This document shows positions 27,101-35,699 of a DNA stretch of 45,750 nucleotides, one piece after another. Within the stretch, counting starts at the first letter, position 1, and every line of letters begins with the position of its first letter. The stretch covers positions 1 through 45,750 of the IMG/VR virus record IMGVR_UViG_3300010151_006425, one strand, 5' to 3'. Under the pieces are notes generated by a model. That model saw only the letters and a list, made by a program, of their open reading frames with translations, had not been told where the DNA came from and ran no database searches. The position numbers and the translations under genes are program-made. Source of the stretch: a virus.

Positions 27101-30100
27101 TACGGCGAAGCCAGTGGGTCGAATGATTTTAATAGACCCCTTGGCAAGGCAAGGACATTTTGGAGAGACGATAGAAACAACCGATTGAGATCTATTGGCT
27201 CCGCTTTCAATTCAATGGGTAGGGCAATCGAAGTAGGAACTTTTAAAACAACAACTTATGATAATGTAATTGATTTAAGTTGTTGGCCACTAGAGGCTAA
27301 TTATCCAATGGTCATAATATCTCCAACTGGCGCTGGAGCAGTATTAAGTGGAGCTGTCTCCACAGGTCAGGGAGAGGGGTCGTTAAGCTTGCCGACAGAT
27401 ATATCTTTAAAGAGCCTCAATGGAGAGTTGTCTTATAACAACTGGGTATACAATTTGTACAGAACTCCTGTACAGGGATTGGCAACATCTGCCCCGACAA
27501 CTTTAACGTCCAGCACCAATGCCAGTCCGCCCCCAACAGCATCTTTAAGCTATGAGTATCCAAATTTTGTTTTATCTGGCAATGATGTGAACTTCGCTGG
27601 CTCTCAATACACAATATCTCACCTGAATCTAATACCAGATTGGAAGGCTAATGTTCAATGTGGTAGAAATCCATGGTTTGATTCATATGACGAGTATTCT
27701 AACGACATTAGAAGGATCGGTAAGGATTACACTGTCATACCGGAATTTAGAATTTCAGACCATATGGACTATTACTTAAAAAATGGTTTTGAGGCAGAAA
27801 ATAAGAAATTTATGGATCTTATCGGATCCTCCCTATCCTCTACCTCAAGCGCGACATCTGAGAATTCCAAGGCAGTAAACTCTGAATTCTTTAGGATATA
27901 TTCGCACACTGATTTCATGAAGCACTTTGAGGTCTTAAGAACCGAGCATGTTTCAGCGCCTTCCGCAAAAATCAACAGTGCTTTGATACCGTCTAGAATA
28001 AGAATAAGCTGTAAGGGTATTAAAAAGTTATTGCCGTATCAAGGGTTTTATCCTGCTTTGAGAACAGTACAGCTAGGTCAAATGTTTTCTTCTTCATATG
28101 GTCCATATCTGACAGGAAACTATGACCACGTTGACCCAATTGATGGAAACGAAAGCACAGAGCAACAAAAGATATCTTCACTAATCCAGCCATTTTTTGC
28201 GCCCGGAATTATGTTTAACACTATTAAGTCGGGTGTGGCTGTCGACTGGCCAGTTATAACAGGGTCGATTGAGAGCAAAACTCCTCTTTTGGTTTCCACA
28301 GGCTCTGAGCCAGTATATGGATATAGAGCGGCTGCCTTCTGTAATTTCGATCCAGACTGGAGAATGCCATTTGAGGCACTTGTAGCGCCAAACGAATATT
28401 TACCATCATTTAATGTTAACGCGAACGAGACTTTAGCTAACAGACCAGATGCGTCTATATATCATATTTGGCCAAACTATCCAACCGGAAATCTTAATCA
28501 AATGAGTCAAGCGAGGAGGTACTCTGAGCCAAACAACGGAAATTCAGGCACCCCAGAAGAATTCAGAAATTGGTATGATTTGGGAAACTACACTAGACCA
28601 TCTCCAAATTTTGCTTGGACAGGAGAGTTTGACAACAGATACAATTTAGCAATGAATAATTTCTTGGCTGAAACTATCGACTTTTTTCTAGAGGATAGGC
28701 AAACAACCACTTTTGTATCCAAGCCAGAAAAAGATTTTAAAACAATGGTGTCTGGCACAACGTATATAATGGACGTAGTAATGTCGAAAACAGATGGTTT
28801 TAAAATGTACGAGGGACCAGATAAGCTATTTAATGTCGCATCACTTAGGACGGGTTCATCTAACTTTGCTACAACAGCATCTGTATCAGCAAGGGGTCTT
28901 CATTACGGTCCATTTTTTGGAACCCAAAAGCAGCACACAAATATGGGCGAATTATCAAACATAATATTAAGACAGATTGGTGACCCCGGTCCAGCACCGT
29001 ATACTCCTCCGTATTTCTACGGAAGTTCTGTCGCTAGGATAGCATTTAGACCTCACGCATTAAGACCAATGGAGCCCGGAGAAGCAGACAAGTTTACTTT
29101 GTCAGAAATATTCTCTTCGGCAGAAATAGAAACAGTATATTTAAATCAAAACGAGAACTCAAATGGAAGATTTCAGGGCATCGGAGCTAACAGGGGTTTT
29201 GCTTCTGCTTCAGCAGCATACAGAAACCAGATGGATCTTAAATCATCGATGAGATTGTTTGAAAGAACAGGAAAGAAATTTAAATCTTACATGCCAATAA
29301 AGCTAGAGAATGGAGAATTCACTTATGTTCCCCAAGCAGTAACACAGCCAACGGATTCCTCCAATGATGTTTGGATTATGGAAACAAAATTCGAATGCCC
29401 AACACTAAACTTCGAAGGTCAAGAGTCGAATAGCAGAACTTCATATTCCAACGGTGATGGCAACGAAAGAAATCTAACAACAGGTATGTGGAAAACCTTT
29501 GGATCACTACCTGAAGACAACGAGGGCATATTCTTACAGATAAAAGACCCATTCCCACAAATAACAGAAGGAACTAAAGCTGCTATCAGGGGTTCTTCCA
29601 CAGAATCAGTTAACCCAAGAACCGGAGAATCAGAATCTAGGGGTCCCAGCAGGCAAACTGTGTCTGGGAGAGCAGGAGGAGAAAGAAGTCTTGAAATACC
29701 AACAACTGGATCGTTAATACAGATTTGCGGATTTGATTCTAGAAGAAAAAGGGTTGGAGAAATAGCCTCAAGTAAAGTTATTAGTGAGGCTATCATTGCA
29801 ATACCGATTAATCAAAATGGGTCCAAGGTAAAGATACCTGCTAGTGCGTTTGCTACACAACTAAACAACCTAGACACTTCGGGAATCGCAATTAAAGAAG
29901 GGCAACTTGGAGTAAAACAAGAAATTAAAGAGACTTCAGTAACAAGTATGATCAAGAAAATGAGAAAGTATGTAATACCGCCTCATTTGGACTTTATAAA
30001 CAACCCTTCCATAGAACCATTTGTGATGTACATATTTGAATTTAATCATAAATTGACTAAAAATGATTTATCTTTAATTTGGCAAAATGTAATGCCAGAC

Positions 30101-30634
30101 ATTTCTGTTACGGCAGAGGAAGCAGAGGCGTCAATTGAGCACCCTGTATTAACTGGAGAAGGGGTAGAATTTTTTGGAACAAATACTGGAGTATTAACCG
30201 GGAAAGACAAAAAGGATACCGCAGATATATCTGTATTTCCGCCTAATTTAAGGTGGATGGTATTTAAAGTTAAACAAAGGGCAAAAAATAATTATTTTGG
30301 CGTTTCTTTGACTCAAGATGAAAATAAAGGGTTTGGTCTGGAAGAGCTGGACCCAAAAGGCAAGCTGGGCGTATCAGGAAAGCAGTTACAATACAGTTAT
30401 AATTGGCCATATGACTTCTTTTCTCTTGTTGAGCTAGCTAAGGTTGAAACAACAATAGGCTTAGAGCCAAGAAACTCATTAGCAGGAACACCAGAAGAAC
30501 CAACGCTGGATCAACAGGGAAGAGACCCTGCGATTGAGGCAACAACAAATGATTATCAAGAGCAACAGGGAGCAGATTCTCCACCAATTGACGTAGTTAA
30601 ATTTGGCGGCGGCACTAGTGACCCTCGATACTAA
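21179..30634 (+). CDS. Giant virion protein with LamG-like domains and tail gpI-like segment
   Basis: A 3151-aa protein coupled by TAATG to the previous gene. Residues about 200-420 form a LamG/concanavalin-type domain ('NTIEFWLRSDG' ... 'GNMTASFDEFRVWKTARTE' ... 'KLGFYFKFNEG'). Residues about 514-650 resemble the tail gpI/baseplate wedge module ('PEWIQSEDSDSGRD' ... 'NNLTYIYKSKGTAKSIRNLI'). A second LamG-like domain follows (about 718-935: 'MTVESEVILPRK', 'RLYVGAHRTNFTGS', 'QITSCRYWADDL'). The remaining ~2200 residues are Ser/Thr/Asn-rich without a recognised family; the final part (about 2690-3151) holds 'KMRKYVIPPHLDF' and a Gly-rich end. The position after gp6 is where T4 has gp7 (1032 aa), so it may be an enlarged gp7-like wedge arm that also binds glycans. 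The frame is intact throughout its 9.4 kb. Confidence 0.78.
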   Translation: MTKYGDKSSGLKSLFGKSNAKGTSSSKFVSSASMDSLGDQVESAGYIKVELENKERVVPTVDFSKPSNFAKYGSAEQYYKTSIERIYKTYPYDGSKKEKIQWSLTSSYIDNYIFENEYPRTNGFISVSPLNGGLAKNLTNNPGTGIESYTLATSPQYIGVKGGPNQASLPIYDQGLNKSTDFKNPEHKANFYDTANNRAKNITINGTTGNTIEFWLRSDGNLLTTKAIYDAWNSDGTNETQPGSASYGRMLLENRFEISTGNFVDGHLFHLTYHSGTTGAERVPLLPISVVGTPTNGIFDHFSVTVKNSGNQLNIKTFFNGALIDNKLTGSAVLEVTGASAGGIDANIGAYRTYPTEYVKAQALGLGTPITDFNAFGNMTASFDEFRVWKTARTESQVQRNWFSQVGAGTNTDISNTKLGFYFKFNEGIVGQTSTDQVVLDYSGRVSNGVYNNYSSTSRSTGSAMVLAGAAEREFKDPILYPIHPDVSSYKTDAMKKGEEWDYRNPSFLFNTLPEWIQSEDSDSGRDTSLALTQILASYFDTLYLQIQEMPKIKTARYLSSSVDVNVKPVPFASKLLKNAGFVAPEIFADTDVIAALSHRDDDREYEKKLYDIKNYIYQNIYNNLTYIYKSKGTAKSIRNLIRCFGVGEEIYKLNLYANNAEYNLVDNFVDKTVRKTYADFNDVTRNDATVYSYKNTSESNNTGYITGSTNTSTGFDSGMAMTVESEVILPRKTEYGDPNFQNKYYAYLTSSLFGMHSAKADPGSDAQTVTTWDSNDYANFQVYAVSDTFQIHEQDSKSVQFILKSYNSVLPTLTSSIYLNQYQDVKWNFAVRVKQKGYPYVGTNITGSTGKAYDVEFEGVSTVSDVVVNTFKATGSIASAAGLNFITQKKRLYVGAHRTNFTGSLREYSDAQITSCRYWADDLTSDELKYHSIDSTSKGINNPEKNAYLTIPRPNSSIEIPRIKTLILNWEFDTITGSDGSGQFVVKDSSYTINQDEKFQEWGVDLENFIESNHDARGDFFENNSTDSVAKEFIQVYKQQLPENLNDSNMITVAVTDDLTFTKESRPVKFSFSLEKSMYQTISEEMLNFFLASKEASSLENIVGDPVNRYRMGFKSMEKVRNLFYNTVGNTPDLEKYLNFYKWLDNSISEMVKTLKPASANLPDVRNMVENHLLERNKYQSKFPTLERKDGIIQDAARGINELTYDWKRGHAPTPPVAGTNQDENCLWWNKRALRDEAGLSSGNTGVDSNRRAIHSSSIQVFNRKLDTPVKLRLDNQGLGKSLNKRQFVFAETPPGTGKNVAFNTTTFSKPVVCDDTTDINPQFKFKPQFKAEGDVVGSRFQGRTVSPVVFYSSSVGSQNTDPTGYLKTTQHLQDYYVDTKDIPLQGPFTEQHVGGYQYRHTGLNIAAATTRKEGWYTTTSVVGGETYFIIYNPFAISSAYPRAGYSRDSIAKSPLNIKNIKNITSSQIASAGGTTDQYGSSIALGNYSHDYEIVQIPGRSINNKYFIENSGILTGSSATTAVRSVYDREMPNRGKNKYVFVSRFSAPGSPETMGAGYLDLESESFSVYNALPFRNLAVSSPLKTLLTRHSLFGGHDSVAGAPSASFQKTQRNGAKRLKINNQPAIGAHDGLGLNLVTGTTFDNGFVQHMIPQSDMQYAWITASATSGPYGYSQPNASNASMASTDITFISASQHASIESFFGGGTLFRTFGSIQGNSNAYDTLRVNTDFVGLNYHAIGDITASTNTLGVSFNSDFANGGFFNDSAGNKAAGFIGQPSTLNAINLNRNGAGGFSSWKQVRLGDHPLVRDMRENNRMSFIRTQNTVTTEINDGVTIARNVEEEKLFSYTEPPVSSKYKPLRHQIQLWNYQNQNGLSGPEVIVNSSYGNNLAYFTMTNTSGIPNVFESMTKTIGFQPDHVNQVYDDLKRIYIDNEYDGALMGSDPIKIVNSLRYRETVYPRESFTFLAKTRTRENYGEASGSNDFNRPLGKARTFWRDDRNNRLRSIGSAFNSMGRAIEVGTFKTTTYDNVIDLSCWPLEANYPMVIISPTGAGAVLSGAVSTGQGEGSLSLPTDISLKSLNGELSYNNWVYNLYRTPVQGLATSAPTTLTSSTNASPPPTASLSYEYPNFVLSGNDVNFAGSQYTISHLNLIPDWKANVQCGRNPWFDSYDEYSNDIRRIGKDYTVIPEFRISDHMDYYLKNGFEAENKKFMDLIGSSLSSTSSATSENSKAVNSEFFRIYSHTDFMKHFEVLRTEHVSAPSAKINSALIPSRIRISCKGIKKLLPYQGFYPALRTVQLGQMFSSSYGPYLTGNYDHVDPIDGNESTEQQKISSLIQPFFAPGIMFNTIKSGVAVDWPVITGSIESKTPLLVSTGSEPVYGYRAAAFCNFDPDWRMPFEALVAPNEYLPSFNVNANETLANRPDASIYHIWPNYPTGNLNQMSQARRYSEPNNGNSGTPEEFRNWYDLGNYTRPSPNFAWTGEFDNRYNLAMNNFLAETIDFFLEDRQTTTFVSKPEKDFKTMVSGTTYIMDVVMSKTDGFKMYEGPDKLFNVASLRTGSSNFATTASVSARGLHYGPFFGTQKQHTNMGELSNIILRQIGDPGPAPYTPPYFYGSSVARIAFRPHALRPMEPGEADKFTLSEIFSSAEIETVYLNQNENSNGRFQGIGANRGFASASAAYRNQMDLKSSMRLFERTGKKFKSYMPIKLENGEFTYVPQAVTQPTDSSNDVWIMETKFECPTLNFEGQESNSRTSYSNGDGNERNLTTGMWKTFGSLPEDNEGIFLQIKDPFPQITEGTKAAIRGSSTESVNPRTGESESRGPSRQTVSGRAGGERSLEIPTTGSLIQICGFDSRRKRVGEIASSKVISEAIIAIPINQNGSKVKIPASAFATQLNNLDTSGIAIKEGQLGVKQEIKETSVTSMIKKMRKYVIPPHLDFINNPSIEPFVMYIFEFNHKLTKNDLSLIWQNVMPDISVTAEEAEASIEHPVLTGEGVEFFGTNTGVLTGKDKKDTADISVFPPNLRWMVFKVKQRAKNNYFGVSLTQDENKGFGLEELDPKGKLGVSGKQLQYSYNWPYDFFSLVELAKVETTIGLEPRNSLAGTPEEPTLDQQGRDPAIEATTNDYQEQQGADSPPIDVVKFGGGTSDPRY

Positions 30635-30654
30635 AGCAAATATATTAACAATGG

Positions 30655-30663
30655 CTATTTATA
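30655..30663 (+). promoter_or_regulatory. CTATTTATA element before virion gene copy 1
   Basis: The 9-mer CTATTTATA lies in the 33-nt gap after the giant gene. It recurs exactly at 39102 and partly (CTATTTAAT) at 17760. Its reverse complement contains TATAAATA, the T4 late promoter core. A promoter or processing role is possible; chance in AT-rich DNA is not excluded. Confidence 0.3.
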
Positions 30664-30667
30664 AGAA

Positions 30668-31633
30668 ATGAAGTTTTTAAACAGAAAAGAAGAAGTAATT
30701 CAAATAGAATTAACGCAATATGGGAAGTATTTGCTTTCTCGTGGTGTATTTCAACCAACATACTATGCTTTTTTCGATGACGACATTGTATATGATAGTC
30801 AATATATGTCTACAGGCTCAACTCCCGCGATGGAAAACTCTACAAGAGCATCAGTAAGGATTAGAGAGGCTATTAGACCAAGTATACAAACAAGTTTTTC
30901 TGGAGTTGACAGGACTTTTAAAGAAATATCGCAGGTAAAGAACGTTTTTGATCCGATATTGGACAAAGTTGTACAAATAGAATTGTCTCAAGAGCAAAAG
31001 CTGGAGGAAGTATCAAAAGCGCCGACGTCAGTTGATAATTTCTATTGTTTAGCGTTACCTATGGGAACTAGTGAGTACAATTCTGACAAACTACCGGCAT
31101 GGGATTTGAAATTAGCTAATGGCGAAATAACAGGCTCTGTTTTGAACTACACAGGTTCATCTGGATTGTTGAAGATACCACAAATAAATGTACAAGCCTT
31201 TTATGATACAGAAGTTAAACAACTAGTAGAAGAAAATACAGTAAAAAATATTAAAAACAATGCGACTATTTTTGAAGATGGAACTTACATAGACATTAAG
31301 AAAGATTGTATTTTAATTGATTTCAAAGAGCACAATTCTTTGTTTGAAAATGAAAATTTTGAAATTGAAGTTTATGAAGTGGTCGAAGAGCCCGGAGATA
31401 ATAAGATAAATGAGAATTTGGTACCCCTGTATTTTTTAAATGCGGAAAAAGTAAACAAAGATGTGTATTACTCTAAAAATAATAGAAAAAAAATAGAAGT
31501 TACTGAAGAAAATGTTGAATATTATTTCGACATCAGAGTAGATGAGGAAATAACAGATGATGTTGGCATTAAAAGCGGTATTATTACTGACTTATATAGA
31601 AATGTGCCTAAAAACGATGAGGAGCCTTGTTAA
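30668..31633 (+). CDS. Virion protein with shared N-terminal module (copy 1)
   Basis: A 321-aa protein. The N-terminal 40 residues, 'QIELTQYGKYLLSRGVF' then 'YYAFFDDDIVYD', form a module seen again in the gene at 39158. After that come 'RASVRIREAIRPSIQTSFSGVD' and an acidic, Lys/Glu-rich C-terminal half. I recognise the N-terminal pattern from T4-like marine phage structural proteins but not a defined function. The ATG overlaps a six-codon ORF (ATGA), and no Shine-Dalgarno is visible (ATTTATAAGAA-ATG). It follows the giant protein after a 33-nt gap containing CTATTTATA. The stop overlaps the next ATG (TAATG). Probably a small baseplate, collar or tail-surface component. Confidence 0.75.
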   Translation: MKFLNRKEEVIQIELTQYGKYLLSRGVFQPTYYAFFDDDIVYDSQYMSTGSTPAMENSTRASVRIREAIRPSIQTSFSGVDRTFKEISQVKNVFDPILDKVVQIELSQEQKLEEVSKAPTSVDNFYCLALPMGTSEYNSDKLPAWDLKLANGEITGSVLNYTGSSGLLKIPQINVQAFYDTEVKQLVEENTVKNIKNNATIFEDGTYIDIKKDCILIDFKEHNSLFENENFEIEVYEVVEEPGDNKINENLVPLYFLNAEKVNKDVYYSKNNRKKIEVTEENVEYYFDIRVDEEITDDVGIKSGIITDLYRNVPKNDEEPC

Positions 31634-34600
31634 TGTCTACAGCAGGATTCATACTACCAAAAGTTAATTTTTTGAACATCACTCTGGATGGTGGCAAAGA
31701 TTTATTAAAAATAACTAATGAGCCACATATAAAACAACAGGGAGAAGAGATTAATGAAATAGATTTCACGTTTAACGAATCTGGCGCTACTCCTCCTTCT
31801 AAAATGAAGGTCGACCTCCTCCTGTCAATAAATGTTGGATTCGACCAGTCTTCTTGTAATTTATATTCTATGTTTTTTAAGAACTTTGACGATGTGCTAC
31901 AAGCTTATTTAAAGATAAGAATTTTTCAATCGACTGACGTCTCGATAAACCAAGCAATACTTAACAATCCAACCGAGTATTTTAAACCCGGAGGCATATA
32001 TGATACAGGAGGTCCAGCCCTTCATGAGCTTTTACAAGAAAAAACACTAGAATTTTCAGAATATGAAGGGAGTGGTCTAGATTTAGATCAAAATTCAAAT
32101 AATGATGAAAGACTACAGATAGAAAAGAAATATGATTCTGATGGAAATATTATATACGTTTTTCCATACAGGGTTGATTTCGAAGTTTCCGAAAGCCAAG
32201 GTGGAACTAAAGTACAAAACTTAACTTATTTTGCTTTTGCCTATATTGATTTTAAATATTTATTTCTTGAAGAAGATCCATTTTTTGAAGAGGTGCCCCT
32301 CCCACAGAAGATCATTGAGAATCTATCAACAGGTCAGACAACTTTACAAACCGTAATACAAGGAGGCTCAACAAAGACATTTGGTCAGGTATTTTATATA
32401 ACTCAGTACGATGAGGATGGAATCCCCCTCCCGCTAGAATCGTATGTCAATCCAACAATCTGGACAGGTCCTGTACATTATCATGGACCTCAAGATTCGG
32501 GTCCAAATGGATATGTTGGTTACATGACCGGACACAACATGTCAGGAACATCTCAGCTTTTAACAGAGCAAACAGTTTTAAACGGAGTGATACAAGACTT
32601 TAGAGAGGTAGTTGAGCTAGAAAAAATAGATTTTAATTATTCCCTATTTTCCAACTCATGGTTTAATCAAAAGACAACTGAAAAACTATATGACAACCTA
32701 AAGGGTTTAAAGGGATTAGCAAACCAAGACAATCAGTACACTCAAAATACTAGCGATATAGAAATGGCGATTGTAAAAAGTTTTACCACTTCTCCAAATC
32801 AAGCAATATTTACTGATTTTTATACAGCCATGGACGGCTCTGGAAATATAAGATTTGCTTTTGGTTTAAATTTTAAAGAAATACTAAAACAGTATTCTAT
32901 ATTTCCAAGACTAATTGATAATATATTTGAAAATTCTTCACCATCAGAAATAAATTCTTTCCTAAATCAAAGTTTAATTAAAGATTTTAGAATATACAGA
33001 GATAGGGTTTATAAAGAGAACGTAGCAGATGCCAAAGTCGATTTATACAAAAAAATAGAAAATCAAAATTCTAAATTAGTTTGTGTAACTGATGAAGATG
33101 AGCTTGGTGTAATTCAGGCTAAATCGTTTAAAATAAACAATGAAACAGTGGGTACTATAAAAGAAATAAACTTACAATTACCAGACATAGCACAGGCAAC
33201 AAGCTATAAAAGTAAAGTTAAATTTTATACTGGAACTGACGTAGGCATACCAAATGATGGAGATTATATCTATACATTACAGTTTGTAATGAAAGATCCT
33301 ATAATTTCTTGGATGGAGCAAAAAATATTAAAATTAGAAGAAATTCTTTATGGCAATCAAGCGATAACAGATACTCTTATGGGATTATTGGACTACGTTG
33401 AGGATGCCAAAAGAGATCCAAATTATTTTAACTTATACACGAATCGCTTTACCCAAAAAGGTATTGATGCCTTGAAAGGAAAGTATGGCAATAATTTTGC
33501 TGGATCGAAAATAGTAGATTTTTTTGAGGTTTTAAACTCTTTTAGCACTTTTGATAAAAACTTTTTTGGTTTGTATAACTTTTTATATAGCATTTCCTCA
33601 ACAGGATTTGGGAGCCCTAGTGGTGCTCTGAAAGCTTTCCAGATTCTTGAAAATACATACAAAAAAGTGCTTGATTTATTTGCTACAGCTTCAAAATATA
33701 AGAAACCGGAGGATTCTCAACATGTCGAGTCCCAATATGCTGCTGGATCAAATCCAAAAAGAGAATTCGTAGTAAAAAAGAAATTTAGTTCTGAAATTAA
33801 AGGAGAGGTTAATCATCTAACAGGATATGATTATTTATCCATAAAAAACACGCTTGAAGAAGACAGCAGCATTGGCACTGGAATTAAGAGAATAATAAAA
33901 CCAAATTATGATTTAAGAATTAATTTGGAAACGCAAAAGTATTTTCCAAATCAAGAATACGATATAGAAATACCAAAAAAACCTTTATCGTATACAGACG
34001 CGGAAGATCTAGGTCCAGCTCAAATTTACCAAAAGCAGGGTCCTATATTAAATCCAGATGATAATATAAATTTCACTAAAAATGCCTTTTTGAGCCCTTC
34101 TATTGTTAATTTTGCTAATTCTACCTCTCAAAACTTATTAAACAATGGAAACTTAAGAACAGACGTAAAGAATCTTAATAACGTATTAATGAACATTATT
34201 AGGGTAAATTCTCAAAATAAGCAAAAGCTAGATTTCCCCGGTGGTGGCACCAGCGTTGCTACAGGGGTGACATCCAATAGTACAATCAAAAAAAATGGTT
34301 CTACGGAATCAAAATATGACTTAACAACAATATTGTCGGGCAGACAGACAACAGTGACAGCGCTGCAAGCTTTAAATGTAGGATCATCTGACAAGGAGAC
34401 CAATTCTGGTATAATGGGCGGTTTCGGTGCCCCAATAACCAATATGGCTGAAAGTGAGATAGGATTACCAAGCCCAGATCCAAATGATAATAAAGATATA
34501 TATTCAACAAACATAGACCCTACGGATCTATTGCTAACAATAACACAACAAAATTTATTTAAAACATTAAGTGACAATTTGTGGACTTGGGAATATTATA

Positions 34601-35682
34601 CACAGAATTTTGATGAAACTTTTTTTAAAGAATTTTACATTTGGAGTGTATTTGGGGGTCAACAGGCTAATCCAAATTCTCCTCTGAAGAGAGCACCCAA
34701 TCAAGTTAAAAGTTTTATGTCAAATTTAGACTATACAAAAGAGTATAGCGCAGAGGCTTTTTCTGAATTAGTCGACCAGTTTAAGACAAAACACCCATTT
34801 GTTTTTGATAAAATAACAAACCCAGAAGACGCCTATGATCTAATTGGTCCCGATGGAAAGCCAACAGCTCTTTCGGAGAGAAAAATTATTTACCAGAACC
34901 CAGACTTTCTATCATTTTTTATGTTAAATTTTAAAAACATTGTTAAGATTGAGGCTTTAATTGGGTATGATTTAGATTCGAATGGGGAGATTTCAATAAA
35001 CAGCCCAAAATGGACAGAGATGACAGAAGACATATACAACGCCGCCCAAGGCTTAAAGGGAAATATTATGTGTCGACTTGTATCCTACGAAAAGCCATTA
35101 TATGGAATAAGGAGGTACGATTTTACAGAACTTCCAATATACAATGAGTATTTCATAATTGATTTTTCTGCTGCAGGACCAGCTACTTTACAAACCGAAG
35201 AGGGTGCCCTTTTTCAGCAGGAGCAGGATACGAGCCCATTCGGCGAACCGGACAGTCAAGAATTTTTACCCGGAGGTCAAACGATGGAGCAGGCTGAAGC
35301 TCTTGTAGGTGCCGAGGGCGGCGCAATGGGCATATCGATATCTACTGGACTAAGCGCAGGTGCTGTGACAGAACTGGGAATGACAGGCATGGTCGGCGGT
35401 GCAGCCGGCGGCGTAGATGTTGGAACTGGAGTTGGCATGGGCGGCATGGGCGGCATGGGTGGCAACACTGGATCAGGACCCCTGTTTGGCGCAGCAAAGG
35501 CACTTGGAAACAATACGGATGGCGGAAACGTCACTTCTGAAGCTTTACAAGAGGGCGGTTCGGGATCTGATCAAATGACATCAGGGTTGATGCAGTTCGG
35601 ATCTTCAAATGAACAAGGCGATCAACAGAATATTGAAACACAATCAGGCGGCTCGGGCGGTCTTCTAGGTGGAAATTACTAG
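31633..35682 (+). CDS. 1349-aa virion protein with glycine-rich tail
   Basis: A 1349-aa protein of unknown family. ATG 31633 is chosen over the in-frame TTG at 31627 because GGAG (31621-31624) is 8 nt upstream and the ATG overlaps the previous stop in TAATG. The N-terminal third is beta-rich ('AGFILPKVNFLNITLDGGKD', 'KMKVDLLLSINVGFD'). The middle is helical and Lys/Asn/Phe-rich ('WMEQKILKLEEILYGNQ'). The last ~150 residues are Gly/Ser/Met-rich with a triple Gly-Met-Gly repeat and end 'GGSGGLLGGNY'. This flexible tail resembles linkers of long fibre or tape-like proteins. No enzyme motif is visible. It sits in the middle of the late block between two other structural genes. Confidence 0.75.
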   Translation: MSTAGFILPKVNFLNITLDGGKDLLKITNEPHIKQQGEEINEIDFTFNESGATPPSKMKVDLLLSINVGFDQSSCNLYSMFFKNFDDVLQAYLKIRIFQSTDVSINQAILNNPTEYFKPGGIYDTGGPALHELLQEKTLEFSEYEGSGLDLDQNSNNDERLQIEKKYDSDGNIIYVFPYRVDFEVSESQGGTKVQNLTYFAFAYIDFKYLFLEEDPFFEEVPLPQKIIENLSTGQTTLQTVIQGGSTKTFGQVFYITQYDEDGIPLPLESYVNPTIWTGPVHYHGPQDSGPNGYVGYMTGHNMSGTSQLLTEQTVLNGVIQDFREVVELEKIDFNYSLFSNSWFNQKTTEKLYDNLKGLKGLANQDNQYTQNTSDIEMAIVKSFTTSPNQAIFTDFYTAMDGSGNIRFAFGLNFKEILKQYSIFPRLIDNIFENSSPSEINSFLNQSLIKDFRIYRDRVYKENVADAKVDLYKKIENQNSKLVCVTDEDELGVIQAKSFKINNETVGTIKEINLQLPDIAQATSYKSKVKFYTGTDVGIPNDGDYIYTLQFVMKDPIISWMEQKILKLEEILYGNQAITDTLMGLLDYVEDAKRDPNYFNLYTNRFTQKGIDALKGKYGNNFAGSKIVDFFEVLNSFSTFDKNFFGLYNFLYSISSTGFGSPSGALKAFQILENTYKKVLDLFATASKYKKPEDSQHVESQYAAGSNPKREFVVKKKFSSEIKGEVNHLTGYDYLSIKNTLEEDSSIGTGIKRIIKPNYDLRINLETQKYFPNQEYDIEIPKKPLSYTDAEDLGPAQIYQKQGPILNPDDNINFTKNAFLSPSIVNFANSTSQNLLNNGNLRTDVKNLNNVLMNIIRVNSQNKQKLDFPGGGTSVATGVTSNSTIKKNGSTESKYDLTTILSGRQTTVTALQALNVGSSDKETNSGIMGGFGAPITNMAESEIGLPSPDPNDNKDIYSTNIDPTDLLLTITQQNLFKTLSDNLWTWEYYTQNFDETFFKEFYIWSVFGGQQANPNSPLKRAPNQVKSFMSNLDYTKEYSAEAFSELVDQFKTKHPFVFDKITNPEDAYDLIGPDGKPTALSERKIIYQNPDFLSFFMLNFKNIVKIEALIGYDLDSNGEISINSPKWTEMTEDIYNAAQGLKGNIMCRLVSYEKPLYGIRRYDFTELPIYNEYFIIDFSAAGPATLQTEEGALFQQEQDTSPFGEPDSQEFLPGGQTMEQAEALVGAEGGAMGISISTGLSAGAVTELGMTGMVGGAAGGVDVGTGVGMGGMGGMGGNTGSGPLFGAAKALGNNTDGGNVTSEALQEGGSGSDQMTSGLMQFGSSNEQGDQQNIETQSGGSGGLLGGNY
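35434..35463 (+). repeat. Short tandem repeat, 9-nt unit ggcatgggc
   Basis: Three consecutive 9-nt units (ggcatgggc, ggcatgggc, ggcatgggt) followed by ggc encode Gly-Met-Gly repeats within the Gly-rich tail of the 1349-aa protein. The block is locally GC-rich in a very AT-rich gene, and in-frame unit gain or loss would not break the frame. Confidence 0.85.
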
Positions 35683-35699
35683 TATAGGGACAATAGGAA

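Noticed and set aside
29419-29796. Long minus-strand open frame (125 codons) inside the giant virion gene
   Set aside because: It lies wholly opposite a clearly coding frame, has no ribosome site or recognisable motif, and every supported gene is on the + strand.
34212-34577. Minus-strand open frame of 121 codons
   Set aside because: Antisense shadow of the 1349-aa virion gene; composition mirrors the coding strand and no start signal is visible.
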